This document shows positions 56,923-64,000 of a DNA stretch of 64,000 bases, piece by piece; within the stretch, counting starts at the first letter, position 1; each line of letters starts with the position of its first letter. Made by a program: the position numbers and the translations under genes. The stretch comes from SSC3 sp963769585 (GTDB taxonomy: Bacteria; Actinomycetota; Actinomycetes; Propionibacteriales; Nocardioidaceae). Location: contig CAVYMJ010000006.1 of assembly GCA_963769585.1 (NCBI GenBank), positions 1,798,001 through 1,862,000 of the forward strand, given 5' to 3'. The notes under the pieces were generated by a model. The model did no database searches, had not been told where the DNA came from, and was given only the letters and a program-made list of their open reading frames with translations.

Positions 56923-57891
56923 GACAACTCCTGGTCGAGCTCAACCGCTTCCGCTCCCGCCGAGCCATCGCCTTGATGCTGCTCGGAGGCGTGCTCCTCG
57001 TCGGCTGGATGACGGTCGACACGATCTGGCAGTCGCGCCCAGTGTCGGCGACCGAGGTCGCTGCAGCCAAGGAGCAGGCCGACGAGGAGCGCGTCTTCGT
57101 CCAGCGGGACTACGAGCGCTGCCTGGCGGATCCGGAGAGCTACTTCGGCACCACCGAGCTCACCGCGGAGGACTGCGACCGCTACGAGCCCGACTACACC
57201 AACTACCTTCCTCGCCGGCCGCTGAGCCTGGAGGAGGAGCGCATCGACACTGGCAAGGCCGCTCTTGTCGTCCTGACCGGGATCGCGATCATCGCCGGCG
57301 CGACCTTCGCCGGCGCCGACTGGTCGACGGGCTCGATGAGCAACCAGCTGCTCTTCCGCCCGCGGCGGACGCAGCTCTGGGTCGGCAAGGCAGTCGCGGT
57401 CGGCCTGGGCGTGACCGCCCTCGCGGCTGCCGTGGTGGCTGCCCAGTGGGGCGCGTACTACCTGACCGTCGAAGCTGAGAGGGCTCGGGTACCCGCCGGG
57501 CTTCACCAGGACGCTGCTGGAGAACCTGGGTCGCGGCCTCGCGCTGGTCGCCGGCGGCGGAGTCGGTGGCTTCGCGTTGACGATGCTGCTGCGCAGCACG
57601 GTGGGCACCCTCGCACTGCTGTTCTTCTACAGCGTCGGGGGCGAGGCGCTGGTGGCCAACCTGCCGGTCGACCGGGTGTCGCAGTGGAGTCTGGCGAACA
57701 ACGTCTTCGCGTGGCTGGACAACGGCATCCAGCTGTACGACGAGTCGATCACCTGCACCGGGCCCCAGATCCAGGGCTGCGACCAGTCCTACACCCTGGG
57801 CCTGGAGCACGGCGCGACGTACCTGGGCGTGATGCTGGTCGCCGCGCTGGTGGTCTCGCTTCTGATGTTCCGGCGCCGAGACGTGCCGTAG
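56919..57891 (+). pseudogene. ABC-2 type permease, frameshifted near 57470-57490
   Basis: Residues 1 to ~190 (frame of ATG 56919) give one N-terminal helix, a large extracytoplasmic loop with two Cys (ERCLADPES, AEDCDRY) and helices around VVLTGIAIIAGATFAGADWSTGSMSNQLLF and VTALAAAVVAAQWGAYYL. The coding sense then moves to the +1 frame: PPGFTRTLLENLGRGLALVAG, FALTMLLRSTVGTLALLF, VANLPVDRVSQWSLANNVFAW, and a last helix ending in MFRRRDVP before TAG at 57889-57891. The join lies in a GAG-AGG-GCT-CGG context. A single-base insertion, a sequencing error or a programmed +1 shift at the rare AGG codon could explain it. Confidence 0.82.
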
Positions 57892-57930
57892 GTGCTCGGA
57901 CGCGAGCGAAGAGCCTCACCGACCGCGGCG

Positions 57931-57936
57931 TAGCAT
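57931..57936 (+). promoter_or_regulatory. -10 element for a leaderless lipA mRNA
   Basis: TAGCAT ends 7 nt before GTG 57944. The upstream ATG 57935 lies within this hexamer, so GTG is the likelier start. Confidence 0.5.
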
Positions 57937-57943
57937 GGCGGGC

Positions 57944-58930
57944 GTGACTCACGCTCCCACCCAGAGCCCTTCCCAGGCCGAGCCGGCGACCCCGGCGGGC
58001 CGCAAGCTCCTTCGCCTCGAGGTCCGCAACGCCGAGACCCCGATCGAGCGCAAGCCCGAATGGATCAAGACACGAGCGCGGATGGGGCCCGAGTACACGG
58101 CCCTGCAGAGCCTGGTCAAGTCCGAGGGGCTACACACGGTCTGTCAGGAAGCCGGCTGTCCCAACATCTTCGAGTGCTGGGAGGACCGCGAGGCGACCTT
58201 CCTGATCGGCGGAGACCAGTGCACCCGCCGCTGCGACTTCTGCCAGATCGACACCGGCAAGCCGGAGCCGCTGGACCGTGACGAGCCGCGCCGCGTCGCC
58301 GAGTCGGTGCAGAAGATGGGGCTGCGCTACGCCACCATCACCGGCGTCGCTCGCGACGACCTACCCGACGGCGGTGCGTGGCTGTACGCCGAGACGGTCC
58401 GCCAGATCCACGAGCACAACCCGGGCACCGGCGTGGAGAACCTCATCCCCGACTTCAACGGCGAGCCTGACCTGCTGCGCGAGGTCTTCGAGTCGCGCCC
58501 CGAGGTGCTGGCCCACAACGTCGAGACCGTCCCCCGCATCTTCAAGCGGATCCGGCCGGCGTTCCGCTACGAGCGCTCGCTGGACGTGATCACCCAGGCT
58601 CGGACCTTCGGCCTTATCACCAAGTCGAACCTGATCCTGGGCATGGGCGAGACCCGCGAGGAGATCTCGGTGGCCCTGCAGGACCTGCACGACGCCGGCT
58701 GTGAGCTGGTCACGATCACTCAGTACCTGAGGCCGAGCGTCCGCCACCACCCGGTCGAGCGGTGGGTCAAGCCCGAGGAGTTCGTCGAGCTCAAGGACGA
58801 GGCCGACCAGATCGGCTTCGCCGGCGTGATGTCCGGTCCGCTGGTGCGCTCCTCCTACCGAGCCGGCCGGCTGTACCAGCAGGCCATCGAGCGTCGGAAG
58901 ACCCTGGCGCCCGCCGGCGCGGACGTCTGA
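57944..58930 (+). CDS. lipA: Lipoyl synthase (radical SAM)
   Basis: A 328-residue radical SAM enzyme that inserts two sulfurs into octanoyl-lipoyl domains. The auxiliary cluster Cys are in HTVCQEAGCPNIFECWEDRE and the SAM cluster motif is CTRRCDFCQI (C-x3-C-x2-C). A conserved C-terminal segment is PLVRSSYRAGRLYQQ with the Arg-Ser-Ser-Tyr-Arg motif. It completes lipoate for SucB and GcvH. GTG 57944 is favoured by the -10 element; ATG 57935 in the same frame is possible. It matches Rv2218 closely along its length. Confidence 0.97.
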   Translation: MTHAPTQSPSQAEPATPAGRKLLRLEVRNAETPIERKPEWIKTRARMGPEYTALQSLVKSEGLHTVCQEAGCPNIFECWEDREATFLIGGDQCTRRCDFCQIDTGKPEPLDRDEPRRVAESVQKMGLRYATITGVARDDLPDGGAWLYAETVRQIHEHNPGTGVENLIPDFNGEPDLLREVFESRPEVLAHNVETVPRIFKRIRPAFRYERSLDVITQARTFGLITKSNLILGMGETREEISVALQDLHDAGCELVTITQYLRPSVRHHPVERWVKPEEFVELKDEADQIGFAGVMSGPLVRSSYRAGRLYQQAIERRKTLAPAGADV

Positions 58931-58971
58931 GACAATCGACCGCTCGCACACCCAGCACGAACGAGGACCAG

Positions 58972-59661
58972 ATGGCTGACGACGACAAGCCCGGAATGAT
59001 CAAGGGCATCCGGATGAACTACCGGATGACCAAGCAGGTGGACCGGATGATCCCGTTGATCCTGCTGGGCAGCTTCGTGCTGGCGGCGGTGGTCGGGTTC
59101 GCGCTGTTCTACCTGCTGCCGGGAAACAACATCATCTTCGGCTCGGTGGGCGCGCTCCTCTTCGGACTCATCGGGCTGCTCGTCGTACTGGCTCGGCGAA
59201 GCCAGAAGGCGATGTACAAGCAGATCGAGGGCACCGTCGGGGCCGCGGGCAGGGCCTTGCAGATGTTGCGCCGCGGCTGGAAGGTCGAGGTCCCGGTCGC
59301 CTTCAACAAGAACCAGGACCTGGTCCACCGGGTGGTGGGTAGGCCCGGGATCATCCTGGTCGGAGAGGGCAACTCGAACCGGGTCAAGCCGCTGATGTCC
59401 TCCGAGCGCCGCAAGCACGAGCGGGTCGTCTCCGAGGTGCCGGTCCACGAGATCCTCGTCGGGTACGGCGAGGGCGAGGTGCCGCTGAACAAGCTCGTGC
59501 GCCACATCATGAAGATGAAGAAGACCATCAAGCCGGCCGAGATCACCGGCATCCTGGCTCGTCTCCGGGCGCTGGACGCCCAGGGTCGCAACATGCCGAT
59601 CCCCAAGGGTCCGGTCCCGACCAGCATGAAAGGCCAGCGCGGCAACCTGCGCGGACGCTGA
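58972..59661 (+). CDS. DUF4191 membrane protein
   Basis: A 229-residue protein with a basic, cytoplasmic N-terminus (MIKGIRMNYRMTKQVDR), two adjacent membrane helices (LILLGSFVLAAVVGFALFY; IIFGSVGALLFGLIGLLVVL) and a soluble C-terminal domain rich in Lys/Arg (RRGWKVEVPVAFNKNQDLV; LVRHIMKMKKTIKPAEI). This is the DUF4191 family, conserved downstream of lipA in actinobacteria (Rv2219). Its function is unknown. ATG 58972. Confidence 0.9.
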   Translation: MADDDKPGMIKGIRMNYRMTKQVDRMIPLILLGSFVLAAVVGFALFYLLPGNNIIFGSVGALLFGLIGLLVVLARRSQKAMYKQIEGTVGAAGRALQMLRRGWKVEVPVAFNKNQDLVHRVVGRPGIILVGEGNSNRVKPLMSSERRKHERVVSEVPVHEILVGYGEGEVPLNKLVRHIMKMKKTIKPAEITGILARLRALDAQGRNMPIPKGPVPTSMKGQRGNLRGR

Positions 59662-59691
59662 CGCCCGCTGCCGCAGTCCGGAGATCCGCGG

Positions 59692-60534
59692 TCAGAACCC
59701 CGGGGGAAGTTTCACGATGTCCGCCGGGGCGGGAGCGGCGACCTTCACTGGCTTGCCCCAGTCGGTGTAGTCGACCTGGGTCGAGAACGTGTCGGTGCTC
59801 ATCAGCACCCGACGCATCAGGTGGTCCTTGGTGACCCACATGTCGTACGTGAGGGTGGCGGGGAGCGTCGGGGACGCGGCCCCTCCCGGTACGTCCATCT
59901 GGTCGAGAAGCTCCATCGACGCCTTGGTGTCGACTACGACGACGTAGTGGGTCGTCTCGTCCTTGCCGATCTTCTCGTCACCCACGTCGGTCATCTTCTT
60001 CAGCGACTTGGCGATCATCTCGGTCGCCGCCTCCGGCGTCAGGCTCTTCAACGGCTCCACGATCGAGCCCAGGGTCTTGTTCGACGGGTCGATCTTGAAG
60101 AACTTCCCCGGCCGCGTCAGCGGCGGCATGCTCATGTACATCACTCCGCCGACGTACCGCATCTCGACATCGCCCATCGCGCCGCCCGCTGAGCTCATGT
60201 CCATCGTCAGCGCCAGTTCCGGCTCGCCGGCGCCGTAAGCCAGAACGCCCGAGGCGGTCCCGACACCGATGTCCATGGCGACCCTCGCGGTCTTGGCGGC
60301 CCGCATCGCCTCCTGCATCTGGTCGAAGATGCGCGCCGGGTCGGCCACCTCGGTGCCGTCGGGGGTCTCGGTGGAGGTTCCGGTGGGTTCGTCTGTGGGC
60401 TCGGTCGCCGTCTCGGTAGGCGTCGTGCCAGAGGAGGCGGGGGCTGCGTCGTCGCTGCAGGCATTGACGCCGAGCAGCAGCAGCGGCGTGACGAGAGCGA
60501 CCGCGACGGCGCACTGGCGAGACGGTAGGCGCAT
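59692..60534 (-). CDS. LppX/LprG-like lipoprotein
   Basis: About 280 residues. Signal peptide with lipobox LLGVNAC (Cys near residue 26), a Thr/Glu/Pro-rich linker, then a domain with DMSSAGGAMGDVEMRYVGGVMYMSM, GSIVEPLKSLTPEAATEMI, HYVVVVDTKASMELLDQM and DMWVTKDHLMRRV. The pattern fits the LppX_LprAFG lipid-binding fold that carries lipids to the cell surface. ATG 60534 is chosen for the GGGAG site and normal signal peptide. It converges with the DUF4191 gene. Confidence 0.85.
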   Translation of the reverse strand: MRLPSRQCAVAVALVTPLLLLGVNACSDDAAPASSGTTPTETATEPTDEPTGTSTETPDGTEVADPARIFDQMQEAMRAAKTARVAMDIGVGTASGVLAYGAGEPELALTMDMSSAGGAMGDVEMRYVGGVMYMSMPPLTRPGKFFKIDPSNKTLGSIVEPLKSLTPEAATEMIAKSLKKMTDVGDEKIGKDETTHYVVVVDTKASMELLDQMDVPGGAASPTLPATLTYDMWVTKDHLMRRVLMSTDTFSTQVDYTDWGKPVKVAAPAPADIVKLPPGF

Positions 60535-60595
60535 GTGGGTGGATCTCCCGTTGTGAGTGAGGTTCATTTCAGACTGTACGGCAGGGCTTGGAGCG

Positions 60596-61009
60596 CTACC
60601 GGCGTACGACGACGCTGCCCACAGCCAGGTCGTGGAGCCCCCGGCTGTCGCGGTTGAAGACCAGTGGCGGCACCACCAGGCAGATCAGCAGTGACCGCAG
60701 GAGGGCCTGGAGCAGGCTGAGCGGCCTCCCGTCCACGCGTACGACGGCCAGGCGGAACAGGATCTGGCCGAACGAGCCACGGGCCAGGGCGGTGAAGACG
60801 GTCAGCTCGACCAGGAAGACGGCGGTCACCGGCCACTTGGCGGCCTCGGAGGACCACATCGACTGGCCGGCGAGCACACTGGCGACCAGCATCGAGGCCA
60901 GCCAGTCGACGACGAGGGCGCCCAGCCGTGCCGCCCACGAGGCCACCGAACCCGGGCCGTCCTGGGGCAGCCCGAGCCGCTGGCCGGGGTAGCTTGTCGC
61001 CTGATCCAC
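60596..61009 (-). CDS. RDD-family membrane protein
   Basis: A 137-residue protein with three to four membrane helices. RDD features: SWAARLGALVVDWLASMLVAS (Arg and Asp-Trp), GSFGQILFRLAVVRVDG and a final segment VFNRDSRGLHDLAVGSVVV with the second RD pair. RDD proteins are often transporters or envelope factors; this one corresponds to Rv2219A. GTG 61009 is used. It is divergent from glnA and shares with it the region holding the GlnR box. Confidence 0.88.
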   Translation of the reverse strand: MDQATSYPGQRLGLPQDGPGSVASWAARLGALVVDWLASMLVASVLAGQSMWSSEAAKWPVTAVFLVELTVFTALARGSFGQILFRLAVVRVDGRPLSLLQALLRSLLICLVVPPLVFNRDSRGLHDLAVGSVVVRR

Positions 61010-61054
61010 GCCTGAACGGTATCCCGTCCGCGATTCGAGCCCAGGAACGCATCT

Positions 61055-61092
61055 GTTACATCGACGAAACAAACGAGATACCGTGCGGAAAC
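61055..61092 (+). promoter_or_regulatory. Double GlnR box upstream of glnA
   Basis: Four half-sites in perfect register, each 5 bp and separated by exactly 6 bp: GTTAC, GAAAC, GATAC, GAAAC (61055-61059, 61066-61070, 61077-61081, 61088-61092). This is the consensus gTnAC-n6-GaAAC-n6-GtnAC-n6-GAAAC of the actinobacterial nitrogen regulator GlnR. Confidence 0.92.
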
Positions 61093-61102
61093 TGCCCCCG
61101 CC

Positions 61103-61108
61103 TAGGTT
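61103..61108 (+). promoter_or_regulatory. -10 element of the glnA promoter
   Basis: TAGGTT lies 10 bp after the GlnR box. A start near 61115 would give a leader of about 65 nt, and the box would overlap the -35 region, typical of GlnR activation. Confidence 0.55.
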
Positions 61109-61180
61109 GCGGGGCAGAGATGCAGCGCCGCATCACGTACACCCAGACATCTCGGCCGCGGTCGCGGCCAAGGAGGACGA

Positions 61181-62599
61181 ATGTTCGCAAACAGCGACGA
61201 GCTGTTGAAGTACATCAAGGACGAGGGCGTCGAGATGGTCGACGTTCGCTTCTGCGACCTTCCCGGCATCATGCAGCACTTCACCGTCCCCGTGTCGTCC
61301 TTCGACCAGTCGGTGTTCAACGATGGTCTGAGCTTCGACGGGTCCTCGATCCGCGGCTTCCAGGCCATCCACGAGTCGGACATGCAGCTGTTCCCGGACC
61401 CGACCACGGCGTACCTCGACCCGTTCCGGGTTGCGAAGACGCTGGTGGTGAACTTCTTCATCCACGACCCGCTCACCGGCGAGGCGTACTCCCGCGACCC
61501 GCGCAACATCGCCCGCAAGGCGATGGCGTACCTGGCAAGCACCGGCATCGGCGACACCGCCTACTTCGCCCCCGAGGCGGAGTTCTACGTCTTCGACTCG
61601 GTGCGCTTCGAGACCAGCCAGAACGCCGGTTTCTACCACATCGACTCCGAGGCAGGCGCTTGGAACACCGGCTCGGAGGAGAACAACCGCGGCTACAAGG
61701 TCAAGTACAAGGGCGGCTACTTCCCGGTCGCGCCGTACGACCACTTCGGTGAGCTCCGCGACGAGATGGTCATCGAGATGGAGAAGTCCGGTCTCCACGT
61801 CGAGCGTGCCCACCACGAGGTCGGCACCGCGGGTCAGGCGGAGATCAACTACAAGTTCGACGAGCTGCTCAAGGCCGCCGACGACGTGATGAAGTTCAAG
61901 TACATCGTCAAGAACGTCGCGTGGCGCAACAACAAGACCGCGACGTTCATGCCGAAGCCGATCTTCGGCGACAACGGCTCGGGCATGCACTGCCACCAGT
62001 CGATCTGGAACAACGGCGAGCCGTTGTTCTACGACGAGACCGGCTACGGCGGCCTGTCGGACATGGCGCGCTACTACATCGGCGGGCTGCTCAAGCACGC
62101 TCCGTCGCTGCTGGCCTTCACTAACCCGACGGTGAACTCCTACCACCGCCTGGTGCCCGGCTTCGAGGCCCCGATCTCGCTGGTCTACAGCCAGCGGAAC
62201 CGCTCGGCCTGCGTGCGCATCCCGATCACGGGCTCGAACCCGAAGGCCAAGCGCATCGAGTTCCGCTGCCCCGACCCGTCGGCCAACCCGTACCTCGCCT
62301 TCTCGGCGCTGCTGCTGGCCGGCCTGGACGGCATCAAGAACAAGATCGAGCCGCCGGCTCCGGTCGACAAGGACATCTACGAGCTTCCGCCGGACGAGAT
62401 GGCCGAGATCAACCAGGTCCCGACCTCGCTCGGTGCCGTGCTGGACAACCTCGAGGGCGACCACGAGTTCCTCACCGAGGGCAATGTGTTCACGCCCGAC
62501 CTGATCGAGACCTGGATCGACTTCAAGCGTCAGAACGAGATCCTGCCCGTGCAGCTTCGGCCGCACCCGCACGAGTTCGAGCTCTATTACGACATCTAG
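61181..62599 (+). CDS. glnA: Type I glutamine synthetase
   Basis: A 472-residue GSI-beta enzyme. Active-site motifs are FDGSSIRGF, EAEFYVFD, HEVGTAGQAEINYKFD, the ATP-loop KPIFGDNGSGMHCHQS, and NRSACVRIPI. The adenylylation Tyr lies in KDIYELPPDE near residue 400, so activity is also controlled by GlnE. It makes glutamine from glutamate and ammonia, corresponding to GlnA1/Rv2220. ATG 61181 has AGGAGG upstream. Expression should follow nitrogen status through the GlnR box. A hairpin terminator follows. Confidence 0.98.
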   Translation: MFANSDELLKYIKDEGVEMVDVRFCDLPGIMQHFTVPVSSFDQSVFNDGLSFDGSSIRGFQAIHESDMQLFPDPTTAYLDPFRVAKTLVVNFFIHDPLTGEAYSRDPRNIARKAMAYLASTGIGDTAYFAPEAEFYVFDSVRFETSQNAGFYHIDSEAGAWNTGSEENNRGYKVKYKGGYFPVAPYDHFGELRDEMVIEMEKSGLHVERAHHEVGTAGQAEINYKFDELLKAADDVMKFKYIVKNVAWRNNKTATFMPKPIFGDNGSGMHCHQSIWNNGEPLFYDETGYGGLSDMARYYIGGLLKHAPSLLAFTNPTVNSYHRLVPGFEAPISLVYSQRNRSACVRIPITGSNPKAKRIEFRCPDPSANPYLAFSALLLAGLDGIKNKIEPPAPVDKDIYELPPDEMAEINQVPTSLGAVLDNLEGDHEFLTEGNVFTPDLIETWIDFKRQNEILPVQLRPHPHEFELYYDI

Positions 62600-62638
62600 T
62601 CACTTGTGCACGTAGAGCTCGAATCAGAGGTCTGAACA

Positions 62639-62671
62639 CGAAGGCCCCGAGCCTCACGCTCGGGGTCTTCG
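62639..62671 (+). terminator. Hairpin terminator after glnA
   Basis: A 13-bp stem with one G-U pair (CGAAGGCCCCGAG with CTCGGGGTCTTCG) and a seven-base loop. The rest of the gap up to 62883 shows no gene or other structure that I can support. Confidence 0.85.
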
Positions 62672-62883
62672 CACTTGTAAAGCTGCGTCCCCACCGCGCT
62701 TTGCGACGCAAACAGGGCCACAACAGCCTCCCCCGCTGCCTATCCACCTGTCACCCGGACATGCAGCAGACCCTTCGGGGTTTCTACGCGCCGATCACGC
62801 CCAATCGCTGTGAACGATCCGGTCAATGGGACTCGGTCAACAACGCTTGCGCAGTCCAGAAGGGGGTCAGCTAGTGCACTGCG

Positions 62884-63522
62884 TCAGCTGTGGCCGAGCC
62901 CTGCGTCCCTGGCCTTGACGATTGCCTGGGGGCGGTCGGCCACCCGCAGCTTGGCGAAGACGTTGGAGACGTGGTTGCGGACGGTCTTGAGGCTGAGGAC
63001 GAGCTCGTCAGCGATCGCCTGGTTGTTCTTGCCCGACGCCACGAGCTCGAGCACCTCCCGTTCCCGCTCCGTCAGGTCGGGAAAGGTGGTCGCCGGGGGC
63101 GCCGCGAAGTAGCCGAGCAGGCGTGTGGCGACGGCCGCCCCGAACACGGCCTCGCCGGCAGCGACGCTGCGGATGGCCCGTTCCACGTCGTCCTGGCCCG
63201 CGCCCTTGAGCAGGTAGCCGCGGGCGCCGGCACGCATTGCGGTGAACACACTGTCGTCGTCCTCGAACATCGTGAGGACCAGGACTCCGACACCCGGGGC
63301 GCGGGCGGTGATCTCCCGGGTGGCGTCGATGCCACTCATTCCGGGCATCGAGAGATCCATCAGCACTACGTCGGGCTGCAGCTCGAGCGTAAGCGTGACC
63401 GCAGCCTGTCCGTCCGGCGCCTCACCCACGAGCGTGATGTCCGCAGCACCGGCAAGCGAGTTGACGATTCCTTGACGGAACAGGGGGTGGTCGTCGGCCA
63501 CGACGACGCGAATCCCGGTCAT
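62884..63522 (-). CDS. NarL/LuxR-family response regulator
   Basis: A 212-residue regulator. Receiver: acidic pair in VVADDHPLFR, phospho-Asp in VVLMDLSMPG, Thr in VLTMF, Lys in LLKGAG. The LuxR helix-turn-helix is LTEREREVLELVASGKNNQAIADEL with recognition helix SLKTVRNHVSNVF. ATG 63522 overlaps the stop of the cognate kinase gene by four bases, so the pair is coupled. It converges with glnA; there is no evidence that it regulates glnA. Confidence 0.94.
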   Translation of the reverse strand: MTGIRVVVADDHPLFRQGIVNSLAGAADITLVGEAPDGQAAVTLTLELQPDVVLMDLSMPGMSGIDATREITARAPGVGVLVLTMFEDDDSVFTAMRAGARGYLLKGAGQDDVERAIRSVAAGEAVFGAAVATRLLGYFAAPPATTFPDLTEREREVLELVASGKNNQAIADELVLSLKTVRNHVSNVFAKLRVADRPQAIVKARDAGLGHS

Positions 63523-64000
63523 GACGCGCCCACCGGCAGCCGAGCCACGACGCTGGTGCCGCCACCGGCCCGGTCACCCACCGTCAAGGTGCCTCCCAGC
63601 TCGCGCGCCCGTTCCCGCATCGACTGCATGCCCACGCCCGAGTGACTGTTCGGCGACACCCCCCGGCCGTCGTCCGCGATCTCCAGCTCCACGGCATCGC
63701 AGAACTCGAACTGCACCGTGCAGCGCCGGGCGTGCGCATGGCGTTCGACGTTGTTGATCGCTTCCATCGCAATGCGGTACGCCGCGACCTCGACGGCGGC
63801 CGGCAGGGCCGGAAACGGGGCGATGGCCTCGACAGCCACCTTGAGCGTCCCGTCAGCGGCCGAGACCCGAGCGGCGTGCTCGCTCAGCGCCCCCACCAGG
63901 CCGAACTCGTCGAGGGCCGGCGGTCGCAGGTCGTAGACGAGTCGGCGGACGTCGGTGATCGCGTGCTGCATCTGGGTGCGCAGCTCGAAGAGCAGCTGCT
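63519..64000 (-). CDS. NarL-family sensor histidine kinase, N-terminus outside the window
   Basis: Only the C-terminal ~159 residues are present; the frame is open to the window edge. The visible part begins at the end of the dimerisation domain (VRRLVYDLRPPALDEFGLVGAL) and contains a HATPase_c domain with N-box AMEAINNVERHAHA, G1 box IADDGRGV and G2-like GVGMQSMRERARELGG. The sensory and membrane parts lie beyond position 64000. It pairs with the overlapping response regulator. Confidence 0.93.
   Translation of the reverse strand, partial: QLLFELRTQMQHAITDVRRLVYDLRPPALDEFGLVGALSEHAARVSAADGTLKVAVEAIAPFPALPAAVEVAAYRIAMEAINNVERHAHARRCTVQFEFCDAVELEIADDGRGVSPNSHSGVGMQSMRERARELGGTLTVGDRAGGGTSVVARLPVGAS

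Noticed and set aside
61133..62572. 479-codon antisense frame opposite glnA
   Set aside because: glnA is certain; the antisense frame is a by-product of third-position GC bias.
1..64000. tRNA, rRNA, plasmid or phage genes
   Set aside because: No cloverleaf, rRNA-like stretch, integrase, capsid or replication gene was recognised anywhere in the window.

Overview
The window is chromosomal DNA of a high-GC actinobacterium. The gene order, GTG/ATG starts with 4-base gene overlaps, two-CxxCH QcrC, separate CtaF and cobalt-pathway CobS all fit the Propionibacteriales/Nocardioidaceae (Nocardioides-like). The species call is an inference. From about 6.8 kb to the end of glnA the order closely follows what I recall of the Mycobacterium tuberculosis Rv2188c-Rv2220 block: pimB', NlpC/P60, DEDDh nuclease, trpD, ctaE-qcrCAB, ctaF, ctaC, adenosine-kinase-like, erpA, glycerate kinase, DUF3043, cobS, gcvT, pepA, dlaT/sucB, SDR, lipB, lipA, DUF4191, RDD, glnA. 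Most of the window is therefore an ancient core-genome neighbourhood with a few insertions and decayed genes.

Layout. 1-3.1 kb: a LuxR-type two-component pair followed by three tandem Flp (Tad) pilin genes. 3.1-7.8 kb: two polytopic membrane proteins that look like GT-C glycosyltransferases and a C-terminally shortened GT4 mannosyltransferase. 7.8-11.5 kb: a translationally coupled minus-strand operon (NlpC/P60, HExxH peptidase, M48 protease, GT4) preceded by a ydaO-type c-di-AMP riboswitch. 11.6-19.4 kb: small conserved zinc/cysteine proteins, a NYN RNase-like protein, a DEDDh/GIY-YIG nuclease, a second GT-C-like paralogue, an Lrp-type RAM protein and trpD. 19.4-30.4 kb: the bc1-aa3 respiratory supercomplex (ctaG-like, ctaE-qcrC-qcrA-qcrB, then ctaC-ctaD-ctaF on the other strand). 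It is interrupted by a cassette in which a Vsr-like (DUF559) endonuclease is bracketed by inverted arrays of a 22-bp repeat, followed by an L,D-transpeptidase lipoprotein.

30.5-36.7 kb: sulfur and Fe-S functions (NifS-like, TusA-like, ErpA, NadA) with an adenosine-kinase-like PfkB protein and glycerate kinase. 36.7-39.1 kb: the PspA envelope-stress module (PspA, HtpX, PspAB), in which pspAA is reduced to a C-terminal remnant. 39.2-46.9 kb: DUF3043, aldo/keto reductase, cupin, AAA ATPase, cobS, gcvT, pepA. 47-58.9 kb: lipoate-dependent metabolism (lpdA, sucB with a VNTR-like linker, lipB, lipA), CstA with a partner protein and a CRP-like site, and an ABC exporter whose permease is frameshifted. 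59-62.6 kb: DUF4191, LppX-like lipoprotein, RDD protein and glnA under a complete double GlnR box. 62.9-64 kb: a second NarL-type two-component pair, truncated by the window end.

The genes link cell-envelope maintenance, aerobic respiration, lipoylation and Fe-S assembly, and nitrogen control. Many transcription units show a TAnnnT hexamer 6-7 nt before the start codon, suggesting frequent leaderless mRNAs. The best candidates for something new are the repeat-bracketed endonuclease cassette (24791-26074), the in-frame pspAA remnant just after the pspA stop, and the Flp pilins with C-terminal cysteine loops next to glycosyltransferase-like genes.
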